NCBI GenBank assembly: GCA_036379355.1
Contig: DASVGV010000065.1
Location: forward strand, 1-31,229
Origin: CAJCIY01 sp036379355
Lineage (GTDB): Bacteria > Actinomycetota > Actinomycetes > Mycobacteriales > CAJCIY01
DNA: 31,229 nt
Direction: 5' to 3'
Within the stretch, counting starts at the first letter, position 1. The number at the start of each line of letters is the position of its first letter. The notes under the pieces were generated by a model that searched no databases, was not told where the DNA came from, and saw nothing but the letters and a program-made list of their open reading frames with translations. Positions 30,732 through 31,229 of this stretch are shown one piece after another. The translations under genes and the position numbers were made by a program.

Positions 30732-31229
30732 TCAGGGTGGGGGGAGGCGGAAGACGCGCCGAGCGTTGGCGTCGACCTGGGCGCAGAGAGCGTCGAGGTC
30801 GTCGCCGCGGGTCTCGGCGAGCACCCGCATGGTCAGCGGGACGAGATGGGGGCCGTTGGGCCGGCCGCGGTACGGGACCGGTGTGAGGAACGGCGCATCG
30901 GTCTCGACCAGCAGCAGCTCGGCGGGCAGCGCGGCCGCCGCCTCGCGGAGCGCACCGGCGTTCTTGAACGAGACGTTCCCCGCGAAGCTCCCGTAGTAGC
31001 CCGCGTCCGCGCAGGCACGCGCGAAGGCGCCGTCGCCGGAGAACGCGTGGAACACCACGACGTCGGGCGCACCCTCGTCGGCGAGCACCCGCAGCACGTC
31101 CTCGTGCGCGTCCCGGTCGTGGATCATCAGCGGCTGCCCCGTCGCCTTCGCGATCGCGAGGTGCGCACGGAACGACTCCTCCTGCAGGCGGTGGCCCGCC
31201 TCGGTCTCCGTACGGAAGTGGTCGAGGCC
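30732..31229 (-). CDS. tatD: TatD-family DNase, 3' part (start beyond the window)
   Basis: This metal-dependent amidohydrolase-fold nuclease of the TatD family is missing its N-terminus, which lies right of the window; about 165 residues are visible. GLDHFRTE at the edge is the conserved GLD segment, whose Glu just upstream is off-window. PLMIHDRDAHED gives a metal-binding His, VVFHAFSGD the second His, and VETDAPFLTPVPYRGRPN the catalytic Asp region with the typical R-G-(K/R)-N end. The C-terminus FRLPPP is normal. Known family members act in DNA repair and in turnover of damaged DNA; the older link to Tat secretion quality control is disputed. It heads the tatD-rpf-rsmA-ispE run on this strand, as in Rv1008-Rv1011. 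Confidence 0.94.
   Translation of the reverse strand, partial: GLDHFRTETEAGHRLQEESFRAHLAIAKATGQPLMIHDRDAHEDVLRVLADEGAPDVVVFHAFSGDGAFARACADAGYYGSFAGNVSFKNAGALREAAAALPAELLLVETDAPFLTPVPYRGRPNGPHLVPLTMRVLAETRGDDLDALCAQVDANARRVFRLPPP

Noticed and set aside
1..31229. CRISPR array, insertion sequence, toxin-antitoxin pair or biosynthetic cluster
   Set aside because: I saw no regular repeat-spacer series, no transposase, no small toxin-antitoxin pair and no biosynthetic core gene on either strand.

Overview
The window is a very GC-rich chromosomal segment from a high-GC Gram-positive bacterium (Actinomycetota). The evidence is the many GTG starts, the GTGA stop/start overlaps, the DUF222/HNH '13E12' proteins, an Rpf-type resuscitation factor, a DUF501 gene, a Ctc-type L25, and a gene set that matches the Mycobacterium tuberculosis Rv1008-Rv1026 neighbourhood (tatD, rpfB, ksgA, ispE, glmU, prs, rplY, pth, mfd, mazG, eno, ftsB, DUF501, ppx). 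I cannot place it to genus from sequence alone. No integrase, transposase, CRISPR array or phage gene is visible, so this is mostly core chromosome with a more variable left end.

Left part (1-11.4 kb): the 3' end of a DUF222/HNH gene; a two-gene unit of a patatin-like lipase and a PlsC-like acyltransferase that lacks the usual catalytic Asp; on the other strand a translationally coupled pair of Ala/Glu-rich coiled-coil proteins, the first starting with a CsbD-like segment; a secreted CocE/NonD (S15-type) hydrolase; a large HATPase-GAF-SpoIIE phosphatase; a tRNA-Leu(UAA); a type II NADH dehydrogenase; a family 5 uracil-DNA glycosylase; and a membrane-anchored HtrA protease.

Central part (11.4-21.2 kb, minus strand): transcription runs mfd, a SurA-like lipoprotein, mazG, eno, a CDF zinc-type exporter, ftsB/divIC, DUF501, ppx. 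Several pairs overlap by 4 nt or are separated by a few nt. These genes serve transcription-coupled repair, nucleotide-pool cleaning, glycolysis, division and polyphosphate/(p)ppGpp turnover.

Right part (21.2-31.2 kb): a complete plus-strand DUF222/HNH gene diverges from mfd. The rest is minus strand and runs tatD (partial), rpf, rsmA/ksgA, ispE, tRNA-Gln, glmU, prs, rplY/ctc, pth, a YbjQ-like protein and a small membrane protein. This block joins cell-wall precursor supply (GlmU), nucleotide precursor supply (PRPP), isoprenoid synthesis (IspE), ribosome assembly and use (RsmA, L25, Pth) and cell-wall remodelling on regrowth (Rpf).

The most interesting signals lie between genes: a 22-bp-armed inverted repeat upstream of rpf; a family of GAGATGTGGC elements in two intergenic spaces 13 kb apart, each with a strong hairpin; a quadruplex-capable G tract before the zinc exporter; a perfect 16-bp palindrome present once upstream of and once inside the HNH gene; and a repeat that starts in the 3' end of tRNA-Gln. 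I do not see a clear new defence or biosynthetic system. The best candidates for undescribed biology are the coiled-coil pair and these interspersed elements.
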